DNA of 64,000 bases from Archivesica marissinica (lineage: Eukaryota > Mollusca > Bivalvia > Venerida > Vesicomyidae). Positions within the stretch are counted from its first letter, which is position 1, and every line of letters starts with the position of its first letter. Below are positions 32,299 to 45,474 of this stretch, in pieces. The notes beneath the pieces were generated by a model. The model saw nothing but the letters and a program-made list of their open reading frames with translations. It did not search any database and was not told where the DNA came from. Both the position numbers and the translations under genes were made by a program. The DNA lies in the NCBI GenBank assembly GCA_014843695.1, contig JABXNX010000024.1, positions 453,740 to 517,739 on the forward strand, written 5' to 3'.

Positions 32299-33329
32299 TA
32301 TAAATAATATTTGTTAAATGTTTGCATACAATTAATATCTATATCTAATAAATGGTTAACCATTATTTTCTAAGTTTAAAACGGTAGTTTTCCTGTTATT
32401 ACAATGTAGTTTTCATGGTAGCTTTTCGAAGGATATTATTTCGAGAGACGTGTTATCTGTGTGTGGATGTGATATAACGATATCTGATTGGATTATTGAT
32501 TAGGTTGATTGACATGCAGCGACTGGTCAATTCAGTGTGAATGCAATTAAACTTGTCGCTAATTCGCATATTTTCTACCTAATCGCCAAGATTCGCATTC
32601 TAGAAAGAGATACTGAGATACTACCATAAGTCACCTATATCAAATATACAGTTAGCGGTGATATCAAACAATTACAATCATAACTCATCAATGTAGCAAT
32701 TAAGAAAATCAATATATGTATACATGCTCGTATGCACACAGTCATGTGACTATGTTACACTATGCATCACTTATATAGCCATTATACCATTGTTGTCTTA
32801 TGTCTCATATTTACAAGTTACGATATTGTACGACTTAATTCAAAAATTATGCACGACAATCGGTCCAAGATAAATACAATCAATGTGATAATGTTTGTAT
32901 GACCATGTGATATACTGAATTATGTCTCCTGTATTTCAATTTTAGTGAATGGCTATGCACTTTTGTATACTGTTCATGTTATGTGTTATTAATTGTATAT
33001 GTACATAGATGAATGGCTGTGCTCTGTTGATGAAATAATAGTTTGATAGAAATATATTATAGTTGTATAAGTATCTTGCTAAACTATTTTTATTCATTAT
33101 ATGTACATAGTTTATACCATTCGCAAGTTTATACCATTCGCATCTTATTCGGTGATATATTTGCGGTAAAACCCAAAACAAGATGATATTGTATAATCAC
33201 AACAGATAACAAATATGACAGACTGATTTATCAACCATCAAGTTGACGATATAGTATCCGCAATGTACTTTTTGCAAAATCCCAAAGCCATCGAAACAAT
33301 ACAATGTCTATTGAGTTATATTAATCATG
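32299..33329. other. AT-rich intergenic DNA
   Basis: No gene or repeat recognised beyond a short local duplication of GTTTATACCATTCGCA (33110-33145). Confidence 0.4.
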
Positions 33330-33331
33330 TA

Positions 33332-33931
33332 CCGTCGAACTTCGTTACCTCGAACTTGGTTAACAAGAACACCACCGTTGGCTCGAACATGTCGTCTGTG
33401 TTTTACGTTTATTTATCGTCGATACCGGTTCCCATATGAGCGATGCCTCCTGAAGAGATTAGTCATTTTAGATGTTGGAGGTTAGTGCAATGATACAGAC
33501 AGAGATCCATTCCAGAGTCTCCTCTGGTTCTTTTACGTGCATGGTGTAAAGCACCGACACGAGACCTCGGTTTAAAGTTCCATCAATTCTTGATTAATCA
33601 TGTCACAACCAAATCATACCGTTCTTAACGTTGAGCAACTTAGCAAAGGAGCCGGCAACATAGGGATACCTAAGTCGGCTACCGGAAAACAGTATGTAAA
33701 ACGGAAATTAGACCGAAATAGCATGCCATCATATCACACCACGAGCGAAGGATATACTGGATGTATTTTTTTATTTTATTGCATATACCAATATATAACA
33801 GTAAGATGCCAATACACAAATTAATTTGTCAATGTTATGGGTTAACCCACACAACTATCATTGACTCGAACCTCCCATGACTCAAACCATTATTCAAAGG
33901 ACCCGTCGAGTTCGAGACAACGAAGTTCGAC
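33332..33931. mobile_element. Pogo-like MITE
   Basis: Ends CCGTCGAACTTCGTT (left) and AACGAAGTTCGAC (right) are inverted repeats flanked by TA on both sides, with further CTCGAAC words inside, as in pogo/Tigger-type Tc1/mariner elements. A 74-codon ORF at 33600 has no transposase motif I can verify. Near 33478-33525 is a short word series shared with 20105 and 20885, so an older SINE may be nested inside. Confidence 0.6.
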
Positions 33932-34202
33932 TATATTGCTAAGTTTAATAATTGTATTAGAATGGGATAAAAACCTACATATCTAAACTAAGATTTAGTT
34001 TTAAGCTTCGTGAATTTAATTTCTAATTTATTTAATACAATTAGTAGATTAATCTACCAGAGAACATACAGCAGTCGTTAATCACCAATGGACGAACCGT
34101 TTAATATATTGAAACAGACTAGACATGATTCTGCTACATCGAAATGATATAATTATTTTCTTGATTTATCTACAATAATTAACCAGTATGTTCTTTCTTC
34201 AG

Positions 34203-36553
34203 ATGTATCCTTGTGTCGGTACTGCATCAGGCGCCAAAGGTAAGTCATTATAATTATTATTTTATCATCTATTGTCATATGGCATTCAATGGTTCATACT
34301 TTGTCATAATTGACACCTTAGTATAATAGCATATTCGCCCCTTACTCTGAAATGAAGTCATGTCTACATATGTGTATGTCATCATTCTGATCTATGTGAA
34401 CTCATCACTGATTTCATATCTAACAAAATCTAATTATATCTTGGAATGAGTGTCATTTAAAATATTTCAGTTCTGGAGGAATTCCAGCAAGACCCGTTTG
34501 CTGCTGACTTATACATACAAGCATTAAGCGAGGGAGAGGAGAATGATTGTTCAATACGCGTCAATATCGTCGGGAACTACATGCAAGGTAAAACATCGCT
34601 AATGAAACAAATGACAGGAATGGAAATGAAAGACACCAAAAGCACAAATGGCATAGACATTGACCGCTTAGTATGCTATAGAACAGTGGATGGGAAGTTG
34701 TCATTCAGAAAAGCAACTAGCAATGACTCGACTGATAATATCTTTGAACGGCTCGTATCAGTTGCGAATAGAAAAGTTGAACCTGGACAGTGGCGTGTCG
34801 TCACCAACAAAAGCATGCAGTCGCGGTTCAGAAAGGAAGCCAAGCGAGGAAAAATATCGACGGATAAAGATAACGGGCAGAGAGAAATGGAAATAAATGC
34901 AAATAAAGATAGATATACAAGTACAACATCTGAATCAGTACAAGCTAATGTGTTGCCCGGAAGTGATGGCGTCATAGCCGACAATACATCAGTATTTTCA
35001 CCGAAAGAAAAGGATGCTTTTGCAAAAACAATAAGAGAAAACAAGTCATCTGGTTCATTAACGGCAAATCCGACTGTATTTGACATTTGGGATTTTGGAG
35101 GTCAGTTTGTATTCTATGCCACGCATACAATTTTTCACAGTAAACGCGCAATTTATCTCGTGATCTTTGATTTGTCCTTAGAACTGAACAAGCCAGTCAC
35201 TGTTACAGACTTTCCGTTAGAGTCGAGTGACAACGACATGGAATATTTCCTTCGATTTTGGATGAATTCTATTCATTCATTTGTGGGATCAGAGGATGGA
35301 TTGGAACCAAAGGTTATTCTTGTCGGCACACACAAAGACAAAATCAAAGGCAATGCAGAGATGAAACAAAAGTACATCAACAAGTATTTCGATGACGTCC
35401 GAAAGCTTTTCGATGGTACTGTTATACTAAAGCATATTCACCTAATGGATCCATCCATCATTACCTGCGAACGATTTTGTACAAATGATCCTGACATTCG
35501 ACCTCTCTGGCAGCTGTTGCAAAGAGATGGACGACTTGAAAAACGTTTGATTGACAGGCAGTGGGGAAAGTCCGAAGATAAGTACATCCAACACAAGGAC
35601 ATCTTACTCGCATTTCTTACAAAACATCACATCATATCAGAGGCAGCATCCTATAATGAAACTACGCATGCATCAACAGGACTAGGATGGTACGTTGTTC
35701 CAAGTCTTATGAGAGATAATACACAGAACACAGATGTTATACCATTTCTTCAAGAGAGGCAACAGACAAAGCTCCGCATTGTGATTTTGTTTGTCAACTC
35801 TCCAATAGTACAAACCGTCTACCATCGCCTAATTGCTGCTGCAATAGGAAAGTGGCCAATAGCGCAAGCCGGCAATGAGGTTCTGCTGTTCAAAGATCTT
35901 TGCATCGTGAGACTTAACTCGGATCATGTGGGCATAGCGGAGATGAAGCTTGACTGCATCGAACTGCGAGTTGTTAACGTTTGTTCTGCGCCATCTGTTG
36001 ATAGCGAGCAAGCAGATAAATTCCGGCGTTTTTCAGAATCAATTATATCTCATGAATTCCGAAAACTGCGTAGTAAGAGTGAGGACTGTGCGAAACCATA
36101 CACCATCATGTTCAGATGCAATCATGAAAGCCATGATGCAAAAGGCAGCATCAATATAAAGCCAATAGATGAACTGGTTTATGACAAAATGATTCCATGT
36201 CCAGATTTGCACAACCATGCTATATGTACGAATACCGCGAAGACTGAATGGTTTCAAGACAGCAGAAAATCAATGGTATACAGTTGAATGACAAACTGAT
36301 GAGCAGGCTGTCACAATGTATAGGTTCTAGCTGGCAGTTACTGGGATATGAGCTGGGGCTTACACATGTAGAAATAGACCATATTACCGATGATCACCCA
36401 CATAGCGCACCCTTAAGAATATATTACATGTTGAGGTTATGGCGCAACAAAATGTCAGACTTGGGTACACTCGATAAATTGATACAGGCAATGGAGCGGT
36501 GTCGGAAAGTTACCATTAAAAGGGACGAAATAAGGAACATTGTCGACGATGAG
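34203..36553 (+). pseudogene. Roc-COR GTPase with C-terminal Death domain (partial; one frameshift)
   Basis: Two exons are supported: 34203-34239 (acceptor TTCTTCAG, donor AAAG|GTAAGT) and 34471-36553 (acceptor ATATTTCAG, donor GATGAG|GTGAGT), joining in phase into VLEEFQQDP..SIRVNIVGNYMQGKTSL. The P-loop GNYMQGKTS is followed by an acidic/basic insert of about 120 residues, the switch-type motif DIWDFGGQFVFYATH, and VGTHKD (the NKxD equivalent). COR-like sequence follows (KDILLAFLTKHHII, LGWYVVPSLM). A Death domain closes the exon (LMSRLSQCIGSSWQLLGYEL, then IDHIT.DHP and the WR helix). The frame is lost at about 36283: VYS then TGA, with the Death domain in another frame; one missing base would explain it. 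Roc-COR proteins are GTP-driven scaffolds, and Death domains recruit signalling partners. Upstream and downstream exons are not seen. It may be a functional gene with an assembly error, or a pseudogene. Confidence 0.8.
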
Positions 36554-36589
36554 GTGAGTTCTCTACACTTGATGAAACCTAACTAAAAG

Positions 36590-37559
36590 TCGCTGTACAT
36601 ACGATCGTTGAGTTGGTCAATCGGAAGACCACACATGCACGAATACCAACCGGACCAACCTTCTATCACTGTACCATTACATGAAACTGAAATGAGAAAT
36701 GTAAAGAGAATCATTAAACAATAACTTTATTCTTGGACGAACATGGTGTAATAACTAAGAATACTAGTAATTTCATACAATAGTGAAGAATGACAAAGGA
36801 AACAAGTAGCTATTTATTACTAATATACTTGTAATATTATCTCGTACGTACTCTTATGTGAAACAAGTGCAACAAATGCGTTGACATAATATGAATATAC
36901 CTGTACAATATACATCTGATAAACTTATCCGACTACCTGCTATCCACAGTAAAATAAGCATGCTACAGAATAGCACGTGTGAGGAGCTGGTGTCAGCAGG
37001 GAAATAATTACATATGGATAATGTTGAGACACCTGAATTATTATCATCCGATATCCACACTGTATCCACATACTTAGACTTGCATTAGAGGTCACAGCGA
37101 AACCATATACAAGGCGTCACTATAGTATCAATATTGTACATACATGTAGATAGGAATTGCTACTTTAAACATATTTAAATCAGTCGACCTGTTGCTCTAA
37201 GCTTTTTAACACCACGATAGCTTGTTGTTTCATAGTCTTTTGTTACCCACTGGTTGGCCTCGCTGATGATTAGAACACACGCTCGTACATAGTCAATCGT
37301 GCCCGGCTGTGATGTCCTATGCTACGTGGACAAATAAACTAATAGCATCGTCCCTGTGATATTGCATCATGATCTATTTCACATCTTACACGTTGTCGTA
37401 TTTAATTTAGGATAAAATACCAGAATAACACCGGCAGTTTATTTTAATAATTATTAATAATATTCATACATGCATTTATATATTATATTCGACAGTAATA
37501 ATAACTGTTAGTTTAACCAAATATCGACTAGGCCGAAATGATCTGGTATCTGAAGCAAT
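36590..37559. other. Sequence between the Roc-COR-Death gene and the satellite
   Basis: Presumably intron or downstream DNA of the Roc-COR-Death gene, since the last seen exon ends in a splice donor. No further exon is recognised. Confidence 0.4.
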
Positions 37560-40500
37560 GTTCCTTAGAAAATAGACTATCCCTTAGAAAATAGACTGTC
37601 CCTTAGAAAATAGACCCTGTCCATTAGAAAATAGACTGTCCATTAGAAAATAGACTGTCCCTTAGAAAATAGACTGTTCATTAGGAAATAGACTGTTCCT
37701 TAGGAAATATAATGTCCATTAGGAAATATACTGTCCCTTAGGAAATATACTGTCCTTTAGGAAATGTAATGTCCCTTAGGAAATATACTGTTCATTAGGA
37801 AATATAATGTCCTTTAGGAAATGTAATGTCCCTTAGGAAATATACTGTTCATTAGGAAATATAATGTCCATTAGGAAATAGACTGTCCATTAGGAAATAT
37901 ACTGTTCATTAGGAAATATAATGTCCATTAGGAAATAGACTGTCCATTAGGAAATATAATGTCCATTAGGAAATATAATGTCCATTAGGAAATAGACTGT
38001 CCATTAGGAAATATAATGTCCATTAGGAAATATAATGTCCATTAGGAAATATAATGTCCATTGGGAAATATAATGTCCCTTAGGAAATATACTGTTCATT
38101 AGGAAATCGACTGTCCATTAGGATATATAATGTCCATTGGGAAATATAATGTCCATTAGGAAATATAATGTCCACTAGGAAATATAATGTCCATTAGGAA
38201 ATCGACTGTTCATTAGGAAATATAATGTCCATTAGGAAATATAATGTCCATTAGGAAATATACTGTTCATTAGGAAATCGACTGTTCATTAGGAAATATA
38301 ATGTTCATTAGGAAATATAATGTCCATTAGGAAATATAATGTCCATTAGGAAATCGACTGTTCATTAGGAAATATAATGTCCATTAGGAAATATAATGTC
38401 CATTAGGAAATCGACTGTTCATTAGGAAATATAATGTCCCTTAGGAAATATACTGTCCCTTAGGAAATATACTGTCCATTAGGAAATCGACTGTTCATTA
38501 GGAAATATAATGTCCATTAGGAAATATAATGTCCATTAGGAAATCGACTGTTCATTAGGAAATATAATGTTCATTAGGAAATATAATGTCCATTAGGAAA
38601 TATAATGTCCATTGGGAAATAGACTGTTCATTAGGAAATATAATGTCCATTGGGAAATAGACAGTTCATTAGGAAATAGACTGTCCCTTAGGTATATACT
38701 GTCCATCAGGAAATAGACTGTCCCTTAGGTATAGACTGTCCAATAGGAAATAAACTGTCCCTTAGGTATATACTGTCCATCAGGAAATAGACTGTCCCTT
38801 AGGCATAGACTGTACATTAGGAAATAAACTGTTCATTAGGAAATAGACTGTCCCTTAGGTATAGACTGTACATTAGGAAATGTACTGTTCATTAGGAAAT
38901 AGACTGTCCCTTAGGAAATAGAATGTCCATTAGGAAATAGACAGTCCCTTAGGTATATACTGTCCATCAGGAAATAGACTTCCATTAGGAAATAGACTGT
39001 ACATTAGGAAATAGACTGTTCATTAGGAAATAGACTGTTCATTAGGAAATAGACTGTTCATTAGGTGCATAGTGTCCATTAGGAAATATATTGTCAATTT
39101 GGAAATAGACTGTCCATTAGGAAATAGACTGTCCCTTAGGTATAGACGGTCCATTAGGAAATAAACTGTCCATTAGGAAATAGAAAGTCCATTAGGAAAT
39201 ATAATGTCCATTAGGAAATATACTATCCATTAGGAAATAGAATGTTTATTATGAAATAGACAGTTAATTAGGGAAGATACTTCCATTAGGAAATATACAG
39301 TCCAATAGTGCATAGGTCCATTAGGAAATAGACAGTCCATTAGGAAATAGACTGCTGCCCATTAGAAAATAGACAGTCCATTAGGACATAGACAGTCCAT
39401 TAGGAAATATACTGTCCATTAGGTAATATACAGTCCATTAGGAAATAGAATGTCCATTAGGAAATAGACAGTCCATTAGGAAATAGACTGTCCATTAGGA
39501 AATAGAGAGTCCATTAGGAAATAGAGAGTCCATTAGGAAAGAATTCCATTAGGAAAGAGACTGTCCATTGGGAAATATACTGCTGTCCATTTGGAAATAT
39601 ACTGTTCATTGGGAAATATACTGCTGTCCATTAGGAAATATACTGTCCATTGGGAAATATACTGTCCATTGGGAAATAGACTGTCCATTGGGAAATAGAC
39701 TGTCCATTGGGAAATATACTGTCCATTGGGAAATATACTGCCCATTGGGACATATACTGTCCATTGGGAAATAGACTTTCCATTGGGAAATATACTGTCC
39801 ATTGGGAAATATACTGTCCATTTGGAAATATACTGTCCATTAGGAAATATACTGTCCATTAGGAAATATACTGTCCATTGGGAAATAGATAGTCCCTTAG
39901 GACATAGACTGTCCATTGGGAAATATACTGTCCATTTCGAAATATACTGTCCATTGGGAAATAGACTGTCCATTGGGAAATAGACTGTCCATTGGGAAAT
40001 AGACTGTCCATTGGGAAATAGACTCTCCATTGGGAAATAGACTGTCCATTGGGAAATATACTGTCCATTGGGAAATATACTGTCCATTAGGAAATATACT
40101 GTCCATTGGGAAATAGACTGTCCATTAGGAAATAGACTGCTGCCCATTAGAAAATAGACAGTCCATTAGGACATAGACTGTCCCTTAGGTATAGACGGTC
40201 CATTAGGAAATAAACTGTCCATAAGGAAATAGAAAGTCCATTAGGAAATATAATGTCCATTAGGAAATATACTATCCATTAGGAAATAGAATGTTTATTA
40301 TGAAATAGACAGTTAATTAGGGAAGATACTTCCATTAGGAAATATACAGTCCAATAGTGCATATGTCCATTAGGAAATAGACAGTCCATTAGGAAATAGA
40401 CTGCTGCCCATTAGAAAATAGACAGTCCATTAGGACATAGACAGTCCATTAGGAAATATACTGTCCATTAGGTAATATACAGTCCATTAGGAAATAGAAT

Positions 40501-42462
40501 GTCCATTAGGAAATAGACAGTCCATTAGGAAATAGACTGTCCATTAGGAAATAGAGAGTCCATTAGGAAATAGAGAGTCCATTAGGAAAGAATTCCATTA
40601 GGAAAGAGACTGTCCATTGGGAAATATACTGCTGTCCATTTGGAAATATACTGTTCATTGGGAAATATACTGCTGTCCATTAGGAAATATACTGTCCATT
40701 GGGAAATATACTGTCCATTGGGAAATAGACTGTCCATTGGGAAATAGACTGTCCATTGGGAAATATACTGTCCATTGGGAAATATACTGCCCATTGGGAC
40801 ATATACTGTCCATTAGGAAATAGACTGTCCCTTAGGTATAGACGGTCCATTAGGAAATAAACTGTCCATTAGGAAATAGAAAGTCCATTAGGAAATATAA
40901 TGTCCATTAGGAAATATACTATCCATTAGGAAATAGAATGTTTATTATGAAATAGACAGTTAATTAGGGAAGATACTTCCATTAGGAAATATACAGTCCA
41001 ATAGTGCATAGGTCCATTAGGAAATAGACAGTCCATTAGGAAATAGACTGCTGCCCATTAGAAAATAGACAGTCCATTAGGACATAGACAGTCCATTAGG
41101 AAATATACTGTCCATTAGGTAATATACAGTCCATTAGGAAATAGAATGTCCATTAGGAAATAGACAGTCCATTAGGAAATAGACTGGCCATTAGGAAATA
41201 GAGAGTCCATTAGGAAATAGAGAGTCCATTAGGAAAGAATTCCATTAGGAAAGAGACTGTCCATTGGGAAATATACTGCTGTCCATTTGGAAATATACTG
41301 TTCATTGGGAAATATACTGCTGTCCATTAGGAAATATACTGTCCATTGGGAAATATACTGTCCATTGGGAAATAGACTGTCCATTGGGAAATAGACTGTC
41401 CATTGGGAAATATACTGTCCATTGGGAAATATACTGCCCATTGGGACATATACTGTCCATTGGGAAATAGACTTTCCATTGGGAAATATACTGTCCATTG
41501 GGAAATATACTGTCCATTTGGAAATATACTGTCCATTAGGAAATATACTGTCCATTGGGAAATAGATAGTCCCTTAGGACATAGACTGTCCATTGGGAAA
41601 TATACTGTCCATTTCGAAATATACTGTCCATTGGGAATAGACTGTCCATTGGGAAATAGACTGTCCATTGGGAAATAGACTGTCCATTGGGAAATAGACT
41701 GTCCATTGGGAAATAGACTCTCCATTGGGAAATAGACTGTCCATTGGGAAATATACTGTCCATTGGGAAATATACTGTCCATTAGGAAATATACTGTCCA
41801 TTGGGAAATAGACTGTCCATTAGGAAATAGACATATGTCCATTAGGAAATAGAGATTCCATTAGGAAATAGACTGCTGTCCATTAGGAAATAGAGTGTCC
41901 ATTTGGAAATAGACAGTCCATTATGAAATAGACTGCTGTCCATTAGGAAATAGACTGTCTATTAGGAAATAGACTGCTGTCCATTAGGAAATAGACTGCT
42001 GTCCATTAGGAAATAGAGTGTCCATTTGGAAATAGACAGTCCATTAGGAAATAGACTGCTGTCCATTAGGAAATAGATAGTCCATTAGGAAATAGACTGC
42101 TGTCCATTAGGAAATAGACTGCTGTCCATTAGGAAATAGACAGTCCATTAGGAAATAGACTGCTGTCCATTAGGAAATAGAGTGTCCATTTGGAAATAGA
42201 CAGTCCATTAGGAAATAGACAGTCCATTAGGAAATAGACTGCTGTCCATTAGGAAATAGAGTGTCCATTTGGAAATAGACAGTCCATTAGGAAATAGACA
42301 GTCCATTAGGAAATAGACTACTGTCCATTAGGAAATAGACAGTCCATTAGCAAATAGAGTGTCCATTTGGAAATAGAGTGTCCATTTGGAAATAGAGTGT
42401 CCATTGGGAAATAGAGAGTCCATTAGGAAATAGAGAGTCCATTAGGAAAGAGACTGTCCCTA
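37560..42462. repeat. 4.9-kb satellite of 19-bp units with higher-order blocks
   Basis: Roughly 255 units of TAGGAAATAKAMTGTCCAT type (19 bases) run head to tail. Variants change along the array: AATATAATG forms dominate at 37.7-38.7 kb, TTGGG forms at 39.6-40.1 and 41.2-41.8 kb, and GACTGCTG forms at 41.9-42.3 kb. A large block with the marker GGTATAGACGGTCCATTAGG recurs at about 39136, 40185 and 40832; the middle block is about 400 bases shorter, as expected from unequal exchange. Three units make 57 bases, so long open frames appear on both strands with a 19-residue repeat; these are by-products of the array. Confidence 0.95.
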
Positions 42463-43550
42463 TAAGATAACTGTTGTGTTTACTATATTATTTCTCTTTC
42501 AACATACATATAGTAGTACAAATCGAACTATAAAATGATAGTAAAATCAACAGAATAAACACATGTTTGCATATACATATATATTTAATAGACATGTGGA
42601 AATGGTCGATATAGCAACTGTTTCTATTGTACATTAAAAGTGTCTTGTTTGTTTTGGAGGAATGCAATTGATTTTTATATTTTGATTTTATAAACAAATC
42701 CAATAAAGTGTACATCGGTTGGAGTAATCTTCTCATATTTCCCCAAGTTTTATTTAATGTATTTTAATAATGACACAGTTCCATCTACATGGGGTAAATG
42801 CATTGGGCTCGGCTGCCTTACATATCGCCATCAAAATTAAACAACCGAATTGCATTTTATGCAAGTTGTTGAGTCCGAATATCACTTTTAGATAGGTGTA
42901 GTTAATAAAGTATATATCTCGATACTGTGAAAAGGGAAATTGTAGTGTGTAATGTAATGGTGTAATAGTGTGATTTACTAAACTCATTATTGTAGATTAG
43001 TATTACCTTTTAGTTTCGTAATTAATATTTTATATTCCATTATTATACTAGTACTAACTGATTGTTGCACATGTACGATATATCATGCTTTTCTGATTGT
43101 GTGTCAAACATATATTTGTTACTTGGTTATGAACATATGTTGTTTTTGCAAACAACACTATTTTTGTATTAGTTCTGTGTAATTAGTGTCTCCATTGCTG
43201 TACATTCATTTGTTGAAAGAATTAATGACAAATAAGCACACGACATTATTTAATAATAACTAGAAGGAATCTAATTGGCAATATTTCGAGGTCGAAATAA
43301 ACTACGATCATACTGTTTATTTAAAACAGAATATGCGGGTGAAAAGTGTTGTCAACTTAACCAGCCCCTTCTCAGTTACAATCAATTAATGTACTAGTTG
43401 TCTTTCTTCCAGATATATGTATTTTATATATCTAAACGGCATGCATAACTGGGATGTATGTATATGTATTTTATATATCTAAACGGCATGCATAACTGGG
43501 ATTTATGTATATGTATTTGATATTACCCCACAAGAGCTAAGATCAGGTGA
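42463..43550. other. AT-rich intergenic DNA with a small tandem duplication
   Basis: No gene recognised. At about 43415-43515 a ~47-base unit containing CTAAACGGCATGCATAACTG occurs twice in tandem. Confidence 0.5.
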
Positions 43551-43900
43551 GCTATTGTTACCGCAATGTGTCTGTACGTCCAGCCGTCGTCGTCGTCCAT
43601 GAACATGTTCAAACCTCGTATACTCAGTAACCATTGTGTATATAATCACCATTTATGGGCATGGTACTTGGGTAGGTGAGAGATTAAATAATTGTTAAAA
43701 TTACGCCATTGCGTACTTGAAGACGACCGCCATCTAAAAATAGCACAGCTTATTTAAAAATCTTCTCATGAACTGCCAGCCAGATTGTGACAAATCTTGG
43801 TAGGAATGATCGCTATACAATGCTCTTTCAAACTTGTTAAAATGGTGACCCCGGGATCAAATATGGGCGTGACCCGGTCGTCAAATAGGGTCACATTTAT
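43551..43900. repeat. Dispersed non-coding repeat (mollusc-type)
   Basis: Words such as GAGCTATTGTTACCGCAATG and GTCCAGCCGTCGTCGTCGTC, then ATTACGCCATTGCGTACTTG, resemble a dispersed repeat I associate with mollusc genomes. This is recall, not a search. Confidence 0.35.
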
Positions 43901-44180
43901 ATTTGACGTAAATTTGACATCAACACCAGCTCAGGGGTCTTTCCATGGAACGGGAATCTCTATCTTCCAACACAGGGAATGTTTGTCTGAGGGTCATCCA
44001 CGCTCAGTAACTCGGGTAACAGACACACTTCAAACAATTAAGGCACTGAAGCCTCTACCCGAATCACACAGATGTTTTCTCCCAGTTGGAAATCCTGTCA
44101 AACGACCAGATATCCCACTTGTTGATAGTTACTTCATGGCAGTGAGTACAGGGATTCCTGATGTCTGCCGACCCGGCTTA
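43901..44180 (+). pseudogene. Possible further HEEADT/TGCD family fragment
   Basis: An open segment within a 153-codon frame reads GSFHGTGISIFQHREC, then LPESHRCFLPVGNP and VDSYFMAV. The FHGT.IS..QH word followed by LPxSY-like sequence resembles the linker of the HEEADT/TGCD family, which is also visible as DAFHGTAIS near 31660. Only this short piece is seen. Confidence 0.4.
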
Positions 44181-44244
44181 TATTATTCGTGTGTCGGGTC
44201 TACGGTTCTTGTTGTAGTAAATGTATGTCAGTTGGGGAACTCGC

Positions 44245-44367
44245 TTGTTGTGAGGTAACGGGGCGGGTCGCGCTATAATTAAAAGATCCAATTCACAACA
44301 TAAATTTTACGAAATGTTTAATTCTTATTTATTTAACCTGGTTCAGATTCTTGATTAGCGTAATGCA
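44245..44367. repeat. Left inverted terminal repeat of the segment 44.2-48.1 kb
   Basis: From TTGTTGTGAGGTAACGGGGC to TTGATTAGCGTAATGCA this matches the reverse complement of 48001-48123 almost throughout (GCTATAATTAAAAGATCCAA, TTTAACCTGGTTCAGATTC). Confidence 0.85.
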
Positions 44368-44741
44368 GCCAGAATATCGGGGTATATATATATTGGCTAG
44401 TGCTGGATTCGAACGGACACCTAACCGGAGTTAGACTTCCGTTCCTATTGAAATTCTCACAATTGTATTTACATACGTTTTATATATTCATGCCTGCGCT
44501 TCGATAATGTACCTACCGTGGCGTTTTCTGTTAACCGGGGTCAACTTTCGTGTGCCAGAGGGGTATGCTATCAATCTCAAATTGATAGCCTGTTCATTCC
44601 TATTAGATGTACATTTTGCATATACAATAAGGGAGTCAATCGTGAAGTTAGGAAATACTCGAGTGCATATAAATAGCCGAGTAATAGCGTGTATAGTGAG
44701 CATAGATAGAGACACAGTTGTTTGCTAAGTCTTGCAATTGA

Positions 44742-45461
44742 CTAATGGGCGTGACTATTTGTTTTCTCCTTACGTTTGAAGTACAGTTTAGGTTTTGTAG
44801 CAGGGCATTTTCGTTTATTTCCAGTTGTTGTGTGTGTCAGGAGATAGTTGTACAGTAATTGAGGGTCAATGTTTTCCTCTGGTTCCATTGTGAGAGTGGG
44901 ATATCCTCTCCATTTCACCTTATCATTCTGTTTGCCGTTCATGACTCTACCGGATATGATTCTTTCCACCTCGAACCAGCCGTCTGGGAGAACTGCAGGT
45001 GCAGTTTCGAACTTAAGTTTCTTCTTTTTCTGTTGTTTTACGGATTTGTTCTCGTTCGCACGTGGCATGTCGTTCTGTCTCCCAGTGCCTGTAGTACGTA
45101 CGCTGTGGTCGTAATAATGTTTCAGGTTGTCCGGATGCCAGAAGTTCGGGAGGACTTTGTTGTCCGATATACGCTTGAGCTTGACGTTGTACTTGTCATT
45201 GTACTCGCATACAACGAACGGGCCCTTGTATTTATCTGACAGTTTCCGGGACTCTCCTTTCTTGATATTGTGATTCTTTATCATGACCTTGTCTCCTATC
45301 CTGTAGTTCGGATTAGCAGCATTTCGGTCATGGTACTCTTTCTGTTTTGCTTTGGCAATTGTGGAATTTTCTAGAGCAACTTGCAGTGATATGTCGGTGG
45401 TTTCCTTTATCTCCTCGATATACTGTTTTGCAGATTTTGCTCCTTTGGAAGCAGGGCACAA
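44742..45461 (-). pseudogene. Integrase C-terminal domain with chromodomain
   Basis: The 239-codon frame has a basic lead, IGDKVMIKNHN and the GPY/F-type motif KYKGPFVVCEY, WHPDNLKHYY, then a chromodomain: WFEVERIISGRV, NDKVKWRGYP, MEPEENID. Chromodomains on integrases guide insertion to particular chromatin. The conserved Trp in the usual TWEP is Met here, a single codon change from TGG to ATG. The tail after the chromodomain is basic. Confidence 0.8.
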
Positions 45462-45474
45462 TCTACGGGTAGTC

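Noticed and set aside
34676..35086. 136-codon minus-strand ORF
   Set aside because: Antisense shadow of the Roc-COR-Death exon, whose plus-strand motifs are unmistakable.
39533..41842. Repeat proteins of up to 204 codons in the 19-bp satellite
   Set aside because: Three 19-bp units make a stop-free 57-base period on both strands; no start context, splice signals or flanking domains.
44640..44720. TATAAATAG promoter and LTR-like features near 44660
   Set aside because: The TATA-like word points in the plus direction, opposite to the pol genes, and no second direct LTR copy was found.
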